In this document: positions 51,553-60,353 of the stretch, piece by piece | Layout: each line of letters starts with the position of its first letter | Numbering within the stretch: the stretch's first letter is position 1 | NCBI GenBank assembly: GCA_005799545.1 | Contig: SYGM01000182.1 | Location: forward strand, 1-60,840 | From: Planctomycetia bacterium | Lineage (GTDB): Bacteria > Planctomycetota > UBA1135 > GCA-002686595 | Length of the DNA stretch: 60,840 nucleotides | Direction: 5' to 3' | Translations under genes and position numbers: made by a program | Notes under the pieces: generated by a model | Databases searched by the model: none | What the model saw: only the letters and a program-made list of their open reading frames with translations | Told to the model about the DNA's origin: nothing

Positions 51553-53841
51553 TTACCAGTTCAGCGTCCAGCCGTTGGAAACATTCCAGGTGTTGCCGGG
51601 CGGGTTGGCGCAGAAGCCAGGGTTGGCATCGCGGTAGTAGGCTTGGTAGTGGCGCTGCGTGCCCGGGACGATCGTGTCGCCCAGCGCCGCCGAGCGCGCA
51701 CTGACGGACAGGTCGCCGGCCGCCGGGGCGCTGACGGCACCGCCCGAAGCGTTCTTGACGTAGAGACGCTTGAGAGCGCCCGCCACGCAGCGCACGCCGT
51801 CTCCGAACACCGCGCCATTGGCGTTGATGGCATCGCCCTGCAGGAAGATCGTCAGAGCGGTCGGCAGCTCGCCAATGGCGTTGAACTGGATCGTGTCCGG
51901 CGTGGTCGATCCCAGCGCCCACAGGCGTGAACCGGCCGTGTTGGCCGAGTTGGCGCAGCCGTTGGCGGGGCCGCCCGTGTTGCCGCAGGGGCAGGCCGTG
52001 GCAAGGGAACCGTTGCCGAAGCAGAAGGCGGCTCCCGGCGTGTTCGAAGCCAGCGGGATCGCGCGCGCGTTGGAGATGCGCACGTTGCCCGGCCAGTCGG
52101 CGAAGCGCAGCTCGTAGCACAGCTGCACCCCCGCCGCACCGGTGTTGTCGGTCATGCGGAAGCGGTACATCTGACCGGCCATGTGCAGGCCGGTAACCGT
52201 GGTCGTGCTGCCCGTCACGACGATCTGGCCGGCGAAGCCGCCGCCCGCACTGGTGTAGTTGTAGGTGCCGGGCGCCACGAAGGTGCGGCTGTACGTGCCG
52301 CCGTTGCTGATGTTGCCCGACGCGTAGGTGTAGGGCGCGGTCGCGCTGGTGACGCTCTGCACGCCGCCTGACGCGTTCGTGAAGGTGACCGTCGTTCCGG
52401 CGGCGATCGTCAGCACGGCCGGAGAGAAGGCCGATGCGGAGATCGTCACGCTGTCGTTCTGCGCGGCCGGAATCACCACGTACTCGGCGCTGGCCCGCAC
52501 GTAGTTGATGGCATCGTCGAGCACCTGATCACGGATCTTGGCCTTGATCGTCCAGGGGCCCGTGGTCGGGAGGCTCGCGGGGATCTGCTCCGCGGTGATC
52601 ACCGGCGCAAGCGTGTCCGCAGCCCCGGTGTTCCGGTAGAACTTGTTGGTGAACACGCCGGACTCGCCCTGCGCGGTGATGAAGTCATAGCGCCCGTCGT
52701 TGTTGAGGTCGGCGAACGTACAATCCAGCGAAGAGTCAGCCTGCGCCTGAATCGTCGCGGCCGTGACGGCCGTGAAGGAAAGCGCACCGTTGTTGCGGTA
52801 GACCGCCTCCGTGGCACCCAGCGAGCCGATGAACACATCGTAGTCGCCGTCGTTGTCGTAGTCGCAGAAGGCGACTTCGTTGTCGTCGTTGGTGCCGAAG
52901 GTGGCCTGCGTGGTGAAGCTCAGCGTTCCGTTGGGAACCATGTTGTTCCGCACGGAGCCTTCGGCAAAGCCCGAAAGCGACACGAAGAACATGTCCGCAT
53001 CGTTGTCACCGTCGAGATCGCACAGATCGTTCTCGTAGGTGTTGCCGTTGCCGGCGGCAAGCAGCGCGGAGGAGTCCGTGAACGTGCCCGCGCCGTTGTT
53101 GAGCATCACATAGTGGTTGCCGCTTGCGTTGACCGCACGGCAGACGCCCACGAAGTCAAGATCCCAGTCGTTGTCGAGATCCACCAGCTGCACGTCCATC
53201 TGCGTGCTCTTGTTGGGAGCACCTAGAGCGGCGGCGTTCTCGGTGAAGACACCCGTGCCGTTGTTGAAAAACAGGTGCGGCTTACCGGCAGCGGCACCGA
53301 GGTACGCGTCATTGATGATCAGGTCGAGGTCGCCATCGTCATCGAGGTCGCCGAACTGGGCATTGCCGGAGGAGTAGGTGGCGGTGAGTCCGCGCGCCGC
53401 CGCTTCCTGATCGAAGAAGCCGGGCTGGGCCGCGCCGCGGTTGTGGTAGAGGAAGGGAGGATCGGTCAGGAAGGCATTGGCGAAGAGCGCATCCACCCAG
53501 CCGTCCGCGTCGATGTCTGCGGTGATCACGCCCTTGGCATTCGAGAGGTTGGTGCCCAGGCGCGCCACGCTCTCGTTGGTGAACGTGTACGCCGGGCCCG
53601 TTCCGACCACCTGATTGATGAACAGCGTGTTCTGACGCTGGGTGCCGGCGCTCGAGAAGCCGTCACCGTCGGCAAAGAAGACATCGAGGTCGCCGTCGTT
53701 GTCGACGTCCGCGCACTCCACGCCCTCCGACCAAACGGCGGCGCCAGGGAAGGCGGTCACTTGCTGGAACTGCTGGCCGGAAGCCTGAGAGGCGACGAGG
53801 CCCAGAGCGATCGCTCCGGGCAGGAGGCGGTGGAAATGCAT
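51553..53841 (-). CDS. Large secreted FG-GAP protein with cupredoxin-like and CPCGN C-terminal domains
   Basis: 762 residues. The signal peptide ends SQASGQ. Residues about 30-420 contain many FG-GAP/VCBS blades (DVDNDGDLDVFFADGDG, DLDDDGDLDLIINDAY, DYDNDGDYDVFIG). Residues about 470-565 resemble a cupredoxin (FSPAVLTIAAGTTVTFTN, TFVAPGTYNY), but the usual copper ligands are replaced (VQSVTS instead of HTV; no Cys or His after GTYNY). Residues about 610-762 are the CPCGNTGGPANGCANS domain, ending GWTLNW, shared with the genes at 23302 and 25144. A pyrimidine-rich leader precedes the start. The function is unknown; it is probably a surface protein. Confidence 0.82.
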   Translation of the reverse strand: MHFHRLLPGAIALGLVASQASGQQFQQVTAFPGAAVWSEGVECADVDNDGDLDVFFADGDGFSSAGTQRQNTLFINQVVGTGPAYTFTNESVARLGTNLSNAKGVITADIDADGWVDALFANAFLTDPPFLYHNRGAAQPGFFDQEAAARGLTATYSSGNAQFGDLDDDGDLDLIINDAYLGAAAGKPHLFFNNGTGVFTENAAALGAPNKSTQMDVQLVDLDNDWDLDFVGVCRAVNASGNHYVMLNNGAGTFTDSSALLAAGNGNTYENDLCDLDGDNDADMFFVSLSGFAEGSVRNNMVPNGTLSFTTQATFGTNDDNEVAFCDYDNDGDYDVFIGSLGATEAVYRNNGALSFTAVTAATIQAQADSSLDCTFADLNNDGRYDFITAQGESGVFTNKFYRNTGAADTLAPVITAEQIPASLPTTGPWTIKAKIRDQVLDDAINYVRASAEYVVIPAAQNDSVTISASAFSPAVLTIAAGTTVTFTNASGGVQSVTSATAPYTYASGNISNGGTYSRTFVAPGTYNYTSAGGGFAGQIVVTGSTTTVTGLHMAGQMYRFRMTDNTGAAGVQLCYELRFADWPGNVRISNARAIPLASNTPGAAFCFGNGSLATACPCGNTGGPANGCANSANTAGSRLWALGSTTPDTIQFNAIGELPTALTIFLQGDAINANGAVFGDGVRCVAGALKRLYVKNASGGAVSAPAAGDLSVSARSAALGDTIVPGTQRHYQAYYRDANPGFCANPPGNTWNVSNGWTLNW

Positions 53842-53961
53842 GGATGAAAAGGCAGAGAGAGAGAGAAAAGAGAGTTCATTTTGAGCTTACCCGCCCCCTG
53901 CGTTTCCGGGGGGTGGAAAGCCTTTCCCCAGACGCAGAGCGGATCGTTTAGGATCCCCCGG

Positions 53962-54657
53962 ATGTCGGTTTCCGCCCTGCTTCGAGGCCCGGAGGCATTG
54001 CAGCGGCTCTCCCGAGCCCGCCTGTGCCTGCTTTTCACGCCCGAGCTCCTGCCGGCGGCCGACCCGCTGGCCGCGCTGGAATCGGCGCTTCCGCACATCG
54101 ATCTCCTGCAGGTCCGGCCGAAGGCTCCGGGCTCGCGCGCGGGCGCACAGGCCCGTGCCACGCACGACTGGTCGCTGCGGGTGATCGATCTGCTCGCCGC
54201 GCATCCCGACTGCCCGCTCGTGCTGACGGTCAACGACCGCGTCGATGTGGCCATGGCCCTGCGCGAGCAGGGCATAGCCGGCGTTCACCTCGGTGAGGAT
54301 GACACCCCTCCCGCCATGGCGCGCGAGCTGCTCGGACAGGATGCGCTGATCGGACTGTCGACCCACGACCTCGATGCCGTGATCGAAGCCAACGAGCAGC
54401 CCGTCAACTATCTGGGCTTCGGCCCCATTCACGCAACGCACACCAAGGGCTACCTGCAAGGCCTGGGCAGCGAGCTGGCGTGGATCGCGCACGGAGCTTC
54501 GGGCCTGCCGCTGTTTCCGATCGGCGGAATTGACGCGTCCAACGCCGGCGAACTCAATCGCATCGGCCGCGCCGCCGTCTCCTCGAGCGTGCTGTGCGCG
54601 AGCGATCCGGGCGCCGCGGCGCGCGAACTGCGCCGCCTGCTCGCGGAACGCGACTGA
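53962..54657 (+). CDS. thiE: Thiamine-phosphate synthase (ThiE/TenI family)
   Basis: 231 residues from the ATG at 53962; the frame opens at 53881, but the fold starts after it. The TIM-barrel signatures are VNDRVDVAMALREQGIAGVHLGEDD, LIGLSTHDLDAVIEA, VNYLGFGPIHATHTKG and LPLFPIGGID. ThiE joins the pyrimidine and thiazole phosphates to give thiamine monophosphate. TenI-type paralogues look similar, and no other thiamine gene is near, so the exact role is less sure than the family. It is convergent with queA, 7 bases apart. Confidence 0.82.
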   Translation: MSVSALLRGPEALQRLSRARLCLLFTPELLPAADPLAALESALPHIDLLQVRPKAPGSRAGAQARATHDWSLRVIDLLAAHPDCPLVLTVNDRVDVAMALREQGIAGVHLGEDDTPPAMARELLGQDALIGLSTHDLDAVIEANEQPVNYLGFGPIHATHTKGYLQGLGSELAWIAHGASGLPLFPIGGIDASNAGELNRIGRAAVSSSVLCASDPGAAARELRRLLAERD

Positions 54658-54664
54658 GCTCGCT

Positions 54665-55735
54665 CTAAGGCAGCAGCAGCATCGCGTCGCCGTAGCTGTA
54701 AAAGCGATACTCGCGCGCGATCGCCTCGCGGTACAGCTCCAGCACGCGCTCACGGCCCGCCAGCGCGCTGACCAGCATCAGCAGTGTGCTCTTCGGCAGG
54801 TGGAAGTTCGTGAACAGAGCGTCGATCACCTGCGGCGGATGCTCAGGATGCAGGAAGATCTGCGTCGATCCGGACTGCGCGCGCACGCACTGGTCCGGCG
54901 CTCGACAGCTCTCCAGCACGCGGGCGCTCGTGGTCCCGATTGCCACAACGCGCGCCGAGCGTGCCCTCGCGGCCGCAATCGCCGCAGCCGTGGCCTCGGG
55001 CAGCACATAGCGCTCGCTGTGCATCCGGTGGTCGGCGATGCGCTCCGCGCTGACCGGCTGAAAAGTGCCGAGCCCCACGTGCAGCGTCACCTCGGCGCGC
55101 TCCAGCCCGCGCTGCTCGAGCGCACAGAGCAGTTCCTGGGTGAAATGCAGACCTGCCGTCGGCGCAGCGACCGCGCCTTGTTCGCGCGCGAAGATCGTCT
55201 GGTAGCGCTGTTTGTCTTCCGCACTGCGCGCATCCATCGGCGAGCGGGCGATGTAGGGCGGCAGCGGCATGCGCCCGTGCCGATCCAGAAGCTCCAGCAC
55301 GGGCTCCTCGCCCAGCAACTCCACGCTCCAGCGCGCGCCGGGCGTACCGTCGGCCTCCGCCAGCCGCTCGATCAGCCGCGCCTGCACGCAGCCCTGTTCC
55401 AGCGCGAGCACCTCGCCCGCTCCCATGCGCGCTGCGGGCTTGACCAGCGCCCTCCATGCGCGCGCGCCGTGCTCAGGCGCAGGCTCAAGCAGCAGCAACT
55501 CGGCCTTGCCGCCGCTCGCGCGCTGTCCCAGCAGCCTCGCGGGCACGACCTTGGTGTTGTTGAACACGCACAGATCGCCCGGCTCAAGAAAGCGCGGCAG
55601 ATCCCGCACCTGCGCATGCTCGCTGCGTTGCGCGCCGATCCAGTGCACGAAGAGCCGTGCGCTGTCGCGCGGCTGCGCCGCCTCCTGGGCGATGCGCTCT
55701 TCGGGCAAGTGAAAGTCGAAGTCGGCCGTGTTCAC
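54665..55735 (-). CDS. queA: S-adenosylmethionine:tRNA ribosyltransferase-isomerase QueA
   Basis: 356 residues, normal length. The signatures are DFDFHLPEERIAQ, CVFNNTKVVPARLLG, AAPTAGLHFT, EVTLHVGLGTFQPV and HSERYVL. QueA transfers the ribosyl part of SAM to preQ1 in tRNA, giving epoxyqueuosine, the substrate of QueG. Both enzymes are encoded in this window. No preQ1 riboswitch is visible upstream. Confidence 0.95.
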   Translation of the reverse strand: MNTADFDFHLPEERIAQEAAQPRDSARLFVHWIGAQRSEHAQVRDLPRFLEPGDLCVFNNTKVVPARLLGQRASGGKAELLLLEPAPEHGARAWRALVKPAARMGAGEVLALEQGCVQARLIERLAEADGTPGARWSVELLGEEPVLELLDRHGRMPLPPYIARSPMDARSAEDKQRYQTIFAREQGAVAAPTAGLHFTQELLCALEQRGLERAEVTLHVGLGTFQPVSAERIADHRMHSERYVLPEATAAAIAAARARSARVVAIGTTSARVLESCRAPDQCVRAQSGSTQIFLHPEHPPQVIDALFTNFHLPKSTLLMLVSALAGRERVLELYREAIAREYRFYSYGDAMLLLP

Positions 55736-55960
55736 GCGCGCCTCTTATGCCATGAAGCGACGCAGCGCACGAGAGCGCACCGTACCACTTGTTTCGCCGC
55801 CCTCTGCACACTTCGGATTCGGGCCTCCCCAATCCGGCGCGGGCGGCCGATTTTTGCCGGTGATGCTTTGCTCTCACCCTTGGATCACCTCTTGACTCGG
55901 GATCGGGTGACGGGGTCGCTCGAGCACGGAAAAGCCATTTCTTCCCTACAACAACTCCCG

Positions 55961-56113
55961 CCTTGCGTCGTATGAGTGGGCGGGGTTGGAAACAGCCCTG
56001 TGGATCGGTTGGCCGTGCCCGGGGGGGCCCCGGCTCCGATCCGCGCCTCTCCCCTGCGGATAGGCACTCCAAGGACCGCCGACGAGGGAAGACCGTCGGC
56101 GGTCCTGCCTTTT
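55961..56113 (+). ncRNA. Probable structured small RNA with its own terminator, 6S-like in outline
   Basis: The 427-base gap after queA contains a long-range fold. CCTTG (55961) and GAGTG (55974) pair with CACTC-CAAGG (56065-56074), and GGGG (55982) pairs with CCCC (56051). A bubble of about 16 and 8 bases then leads to a terminal hairpin, GGATCGG (56002) with CCGATCC (56036). A 12-bp terminator stem (56072-56083 / 56095-56106) and GCCTTTT follow. No forward gene lies upstream or downstream, so a free RNA is likely. Closing stem, central bubble and a CGGUUGG-type terminal stem recall 6S RNA, but this is by eye only. 55736-55960 shows nothing further. Confidence 0.45.
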
Positions 56114-56162
56114 CAGCAAAGCTGAACACACCTGCCACGTCGGCATCGAGAAACCTCGACGC

Positions 56163-58814
56163 TCACGCCGCGCCATCCGGCGGCAGCGCCGCGGTGCCGG
56201 TCTCCACGGGGAAATCCAGCCCGCCCCAGCTGAGGATCTCGAAGGGTCCTTCCTGCGGGATGCCCAGATCCTGCATCCGCGCCACGAGAGTGTCCGGATC
56301 CCAGCCCAGGTACAGCGCCGCGCGGGTCTTGTTGACCCGCCCGGTTCCAAGGCGCGTGATCGACAGCGCCGCCAGCAGGTCGGCGCGATCCGGATGCCGC
56401 GAGGGCAGCCGCTCCAGCGGCCGGATGCCGAACTCGCGCAGCAGTCGCGCCAGCAGTTCCGCATCGATGCGACGACCGGGCGCGAACAGGAGGCAGCGCA
56501 GCGCGACGCTCTCAAGTTCGGTGAGGTTGCCCTGCCAGCGCTGGCGCCAGAGCAATGCCAGCGCATCGTCTTCCCACTGCGGCACACGCAGCTGCTCGCG
56601 CCGCGCGAGGCTCTCGGTCACGGCGGTGAACAGCGTCAGGATCTCGCCGCGGCGCTCGTGGAGCGAGGGTACACGCCAGCACAGCCGTTCCAGGCGTCGG
56701 GCGAGTGCGGGCTCGAGCAGCCCCTTCGATTCCGCCTGGGCGGGCGAAAGCCCCATCACCACGATCGGCTGCGGCGCGTTGGCGCGTGGATTGCCCTCGT
56801 GCTCCTGAAGCCACTCAAGCAGTTGTCGCTGCGCTGTCAGCGGCCAACGTTCCAGCTCGGTGAAAAGCAATGCCGAGCCGGCGTGGCGCTCGAGCAGGTG
56901 CTGCAGCGCACCGGCCTCGAACTCGCTCTCCGGTCCCTGCACGCCCAGCTCGGCATCCCGCGCAGGCGAAAGCCAGTGAACCCAGCGCGCGAGCGTCTTG
57001 CGACCGCTGCCGAGTGCGCCGCACAGCGTGATGCACTGACCGCGGCGCGCGGCGCGCATGAGACGCTCGGCAAAGCGCCGAAAACCCGCGGCGTGCACGT
57101 CGAAGCAGGGCTCGGCCCGGTGCCGGGAGCGTTGGAACTCGCGGAAAGCCGCCAGTTCCAGAGCGAGAGCATGGGTGCTGAGCAGCTCCTCGTGGCGCGC
57201 CAGATCAAGTCGCGCGAAGTCGCGCCGACGTTGTGATTCGATGGCGAGCAGGCCCATGGTCGAATCTGCGAAGCGCAATTGCAGTACAAGTCCGGACTCG
57301 GACTCCGGATGAATGCCCCAACCCGGCTGAACTTCATCGAAGCGCACGTGACCGGCGGCATCGATCGCGCGCAGCAGGGCGCTGCCGGGCTGCAGGCCGC
57401 TGCCGAGCAGCGCATCGCCCTCCACCGATCCGGCGATCAGCACCGGTTGATGACCGTGCAGGCTGAAGCCCCACCAGCGACGCTGCGTGCTCTCCAGACC
57501 GAGTGCGCGCACGCAGTCTTGGAACACGGCTTCGCGCAGCGGCGCGTCGCGCTCGACGTGCAGGGCGGGTTGCACAGCGGCGGCGAACTTGCCGCAGGAC
57601 TGCGCCCAGTGCGCGAGGTACTCCGGACTCGGCACCAGATGGTGCTCGAATTCCAGCCGCATCCAGCCGCGCACGCGACCGCGTTCGTCGTGCAGCGGCA
57701 CAAGCGCGACCGCAAGAGTCGCGCTGCCCCCCACCGCATCGACCAGCGTGCGGGACTCGCAGCGATGCTCGATGCAGATGCGGTCTTCCAGCACGCAGCG
57801 CTGTTCCACGCTGTGCAGTTCCTGATGCGGAGCCGGACGCTGGGCGAGCCACTGACGCGCGGCCTGACGCAGACCGGGAGCCGCCTCGAGTGACTCCAGC
57901 TGGGCTTCGCCGCCGTCATCGAGCCGATATTCGATGCGCAGACTGGCGCCCAGTGCCTGCCGCGAGGCATCGTCGGAATGCAGCCGGACGCGTCCATCCA
58001 TCGGTGCTTCGCGGCCGGGGAGGTAGCGCGTCCACTCGGGAAGGCGTTGGCGCAGAGCGGCAAGCGAACGCGGCAATGTCAGTTCCTCCGGCCTCAGATC
58101 CGCCAGAAGCTCGACACTGGCGGGCCCCTCTCCGCAGACGACCAGCACCCACGCCGCCAGACACCGCAGGCGCGGACTGCGCGGCAGCAGCGCCGCATGC
58201 TGTGCGAGCAGTGCTCGGGCCTCGCGGACCGCTCCGCGCTCGAGCAGGCATTCGGTCCATCCGGCGATCCAGGGCGCGAGTTCCGCCGGGGCAGCCTTGG
58301 CGCGCGCCTTCGCGCCAGCTTCCAGCAGGGGCAGGGCGAAGCGCGGACCCTTCCGCACCCGCTCCAACCGTGCATTCCACAGTTCGCGCAGAGGGTTGCC
58401 GGTCTGCAGGCTGTCGAGCAGCGCCAACGCGCGCTCGGCGAAAGCGGTCGGGTCTTCGCCAGGCGTCGGAAACAACGGAGCGATGCCGAGCTCGGGTCCG
58501 TGATCCGCGAGCGTGGCGAAGGCCTGTGCCGCACTGCCGTGTGGAGTTCCGAACTGCATGAAGGCATCACAACCGGAGGCGTGAGACAGATAGTGCCGTG
58601 CGAGGTCCGTCAGTGCTTGCTCCACCCGCGCACGCTCCGCCTGCTCCCACTCGGCGGTGACGCGTTCGGAGTCCAACCCGACGCGTGTGCCGGACGCGGA
58701 CTTGGCATCCATCACGAACAGTCGCAGGAACTGCGTGAGATCGCGCGCCCGGCGCAGGACATGTGCATCGGCGCGGGGCAACAAGAGATCGAGAGGATCC
58801 TCTTTGGGAAGCAT
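56163..58814 (-). CDS. Degenerate NtrC-type (sigma-54 activator-like) regulator
   Basis: 883 residues. The first 280 are helical. Residues about 290-570 are probably sensory (GAF-like). The AAA part begins near 599 with GALGSGRKTLARWVH, a damaged Walker A. The Walker B place reads ALLFTELERW, without Asp-Glu, and the GAFTGA sigma-54 loop is missing. Later landmarks of the family remain: RLERLCWRVPSLHERRGEILTLF and RQRWQGNLTELESVAL. A Fis-like helix-turn-helix, NKTRAALYLGWDPDTLVARMQDLGI, lies near 829-853. It likely binds DNA but cannot be a standard sigma-54 ATPase. It is the last gene of a three-gene unit. Confidence 0.75.
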   Translation of the reverse strand: MLPKEDPLDLLLPRADAHVLRRARDLTQFLRLFVMDAKSASGTRVGLDSERVTAEWEQAERARVEQALTDLARHYLSHASGCDAFMQFGTPHGSAAQAFATLADHGPELGIAPLFPTPGEDPTAFAERALALLDSLQTGNPLRELWNARLERVRKGPRFALPLLEAGAKARAKAAPAELAPWIAGWTECLLERGAVREARALLAQHAALLPRSPRLRCLAAWVLVVCGEGPASVELLADLRPEELTLPRSLAALRQRLPEWTRYLPGREAPMDGRVRLHSDDASRQALGASLRIEYRLDDGGEAQLESLEAAPGLRQAARQWLAQRPAPHQELHSVEQRCVLEDRICIEHRCESRTLVDAVGGSATLAVALVPLHDERGRVRGWMRLEFEHHLVPSPEYLAHWAQSCGKFAAAVQPALHVERDAPLREAVFQDCVRALGLESTQRRWWGFSLHGHQPVLIAGSVEGDALLGSGLQPGSALLRAIDAAGHVRFDEVQPGWGIHPESESGLVLQLRFADSTMGLLAIESQRRRDFARLDLARHEELLSTHALALELAAFREFQRSRHRAEPCFDVHAAGFRRFAERLMRAARRGQCITLCGALGSGRKTLARWVHWLSPARDAELGVQGPESEFEAGALQHLLERHAGSALLFTELERWPLTAQRQLLEWLQEHEGNPRANAPQPIVVMGLSPAQAESKGLLEPALARRLERLCWRVPSLHERRGEILTLFTAVTESLARREQLRVPQWEDDALALLWRQRWQGNLTELESVALRCLLFAPGRRIDAELLARLLREFGIRPLERLPSRHPDRADLLAALSITRLGTGRVNKTRAALYLGWDPDTLVARMQDLGIPQEGPFEILSWGGLDFPVETGTAALPPDGAA

Positions 58815-58817
58815 GCG

Positions 58818-59531
58818 TCACTCCAGTGCGAGAGCCAGTTCAAGAGCCGGCAGCGGACATTCGCTGCCCAGCCATTCCAGCGGTGCTCTGCGGCTGCGCC
58901 GCCGATCGCGCAGCACGCCGAGCAGCCGCGCCTGCATCTGCTGCTCGTACTCTGATCCATCCAGCAGGTGCGACCAGCGTGCGATGTGCTGGGGAGACCC
59001 CGCATCCAGCGCGTAGGCCAGCGCTTGGATGCGCAGCGCGGCATCGCCGGTCTGCAGCGCCAGCCCGAATCGCCTAAGGGCGGCCTCGACCGCCCCCTCG
59101 CGCGCGCTCAGCAGCGCGTTGCTCTCCAGCCATTGCAATGCGGATGCACCCGGTCCTGATAGACCCATCGGACGCACGCCCCAGCCCGAATCCAGTGAGC
59201 TCCAGCGCGCCATTCCGCGGCAAAACAAGGTCCCCACACCGGGTAGCAGCGCTTCCGCCGCTTCGATCAGGGACAGCGCGGGCGGCTGCTCATGCAGACA
59301 GGCTTGCAGCACGGGCGGCGGGCGGAGTCCGTCAGCGTGCGCAAGGCGCAGCGCCGCCCGGATCTCGAGCTGCAGACGCGCATCTTTCAGCCCGCCACAC
59401 GAAGGCGGATACCAAACGCAACCCTGGGTGCGCGCGCTCGCCTCGAGGCTCGACTGCAGCAGCAGGCGCACCCAGGCGTGCCGGTGCACCCGCAGCAGTT
59501 CCTCTTCCAGTTGTGCGGGCTCAAAGCTCAC
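58818..59531 (-). CDS. Unknown protein between two degenerate regulators
   Basis: 237 residues, mostly helical, Leu/Ala/Arg-rich, with no signal peptide or membrane helix. A middle part reads GTLFCRGMARWSSLDSGWGVRPMGLSGPG, and the C-terminal half is alpha-helical (VEAALRRFGLALQTGDAALRIQALAYAL). I do not recognise it. Its start overlaps the end of the upstream sigma-like gene by about 11 bases, and 3 bases separate it from the regulator that follows, so the three are co-transcribed. Confidence 0.65.
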   Translation of the reverse strand: MSFEPAQLEEELLRVHRHAWVRLLLQSSLEASARTQGCVWYPPSCGGLKDARLQLEIRAALRLAHADGLRPPPVLQACLHEQPPALSLIEAAEALLPGVGTLFCRGMARWSSLDSGWGVRPMGLSGPGASALQWLESNALLSAREGAVEAALRRFGLALQTGDAALRIQALAYALDAGSPQHIARWSHLLDGSEYEQQMQARLLGVLRDRRRSRRAPLEWLGSECPLPALELALALE

Positions 59532-60099
59532 GGACGCACTCCGGCCGCGTCAGCGTCGCCGCCGGATCAAGGAACAGATCCAGTACGTAGCGCGCGCGTC
59601 GGCCGAGTTCCGGTGCGGATTCACCGAGTTGGGCAGCGAGCGCTTCCATGCGCTGACCGCGGATCACGAGCCCGAAGAAGGCCTGGCGATCCGCTTCCGC
59701 CAGCCGATTGAAGCGTGCCGCCACGCGCCGCATCGCGCAGGGATCGAGTCCCAGCGGACGGCCGATGTGCTCATAGACGCCACCCTCCGACGGATAGCGC
59801 ACCGGTTCCTGCAGCAGTTCCTGCACGGCCTCGTGCATGCGTGCTTCGATCCATGCGTCCGCGTCGGCGGCAGTGCGACAGCGCGGGCCGGCATGCGCGA
59901 TGACGGCGATCGTGCGCAGGAAGAGCGCATCGCCTTCCAGCAGGTACGCATGGCGCTCCAGAAACGACCCGGCGCGCGCGCGCAGCAGAAGCGGATCTCC
60001 GTTGGCGAGCCGGTGCAGGATTTCGCGCGGGCTGCGCACGCGGAACCACTCGGGAAGGCGATGACCGACGATCGAAGTGCGATCTGTTCCGGACTCCAT
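59521..60099 (-). CDS. Divergent ECF-sigma-like protein
   Basis: 192 residues from the ATG at 60099; the frame is open to 60279, but the added part is Pro-rich and crosses the likely fabI promoter. The C-terminal half (RRVAARFNRLAEADRQAFFGLVIRGQRMEALAAQLGESAPELGRRARYVLDLFLD) has the shape of sigma region 4. The N-terminal half is only loosely like region 2 (ANGDPLLLRARAGSFLERHAYLL). It could be a highly diverged sigma factor or an anti-sigma-type mimic. It heads the three-gene unit. Assignment is tentative. Confidence 0.55.
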   Translation of the reverse strand: MESGTDRTSIVGHRLPEWFRVRSPREILHRLANGDPLLLRARAGSFLERHAYLLEGDALFLRTIAVIAHAGPRCRTAADADAWIEARMHEAVQELLQEPVRYPSEGGVYEHIGRPLGLDPCAMRRVAARFNRLAEADRQAFFGLVIRGQRMEALAAQLGESAPELGRRARYVLDLFLDPAATLTRPECVREL

Positions 60100-60239
60100 G
60101 GAAGGCGGTGTCACGGGGTTGGGGGGCGAGGCAGGCGGCGGAGCGTCGCCTGCGAATGCGAGTTTAGGCAGAGGGCTGGATTTGCGCAGGCCACCCAGCG
60201 GATCCCGCGGTCGAGTTTTTTGAATGAAACCATAAGCAA

Positions 60240-60267
60240 TTGACCAATAATGACCTGTCAGCATATT
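60240..60267 (+). promoter_or_regulatory. Likely sigma-70-type promoter of fabI
   Basis: TTGACC, 16 bases, CATATT in an AT-rich patch between the divergent sigma-like gene and fabI. A leader of about 80 bases would follow. Confidence 0.4.
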
Positions 60268-60353
60268 GCATTTCGGCAAGGCGCTGGCTCGCGGCTTGCG
60301 GAGAGCCCCGTTTCCCCACTTTCACGCTCCAACTCGCTACACTGCCGGGTCGC

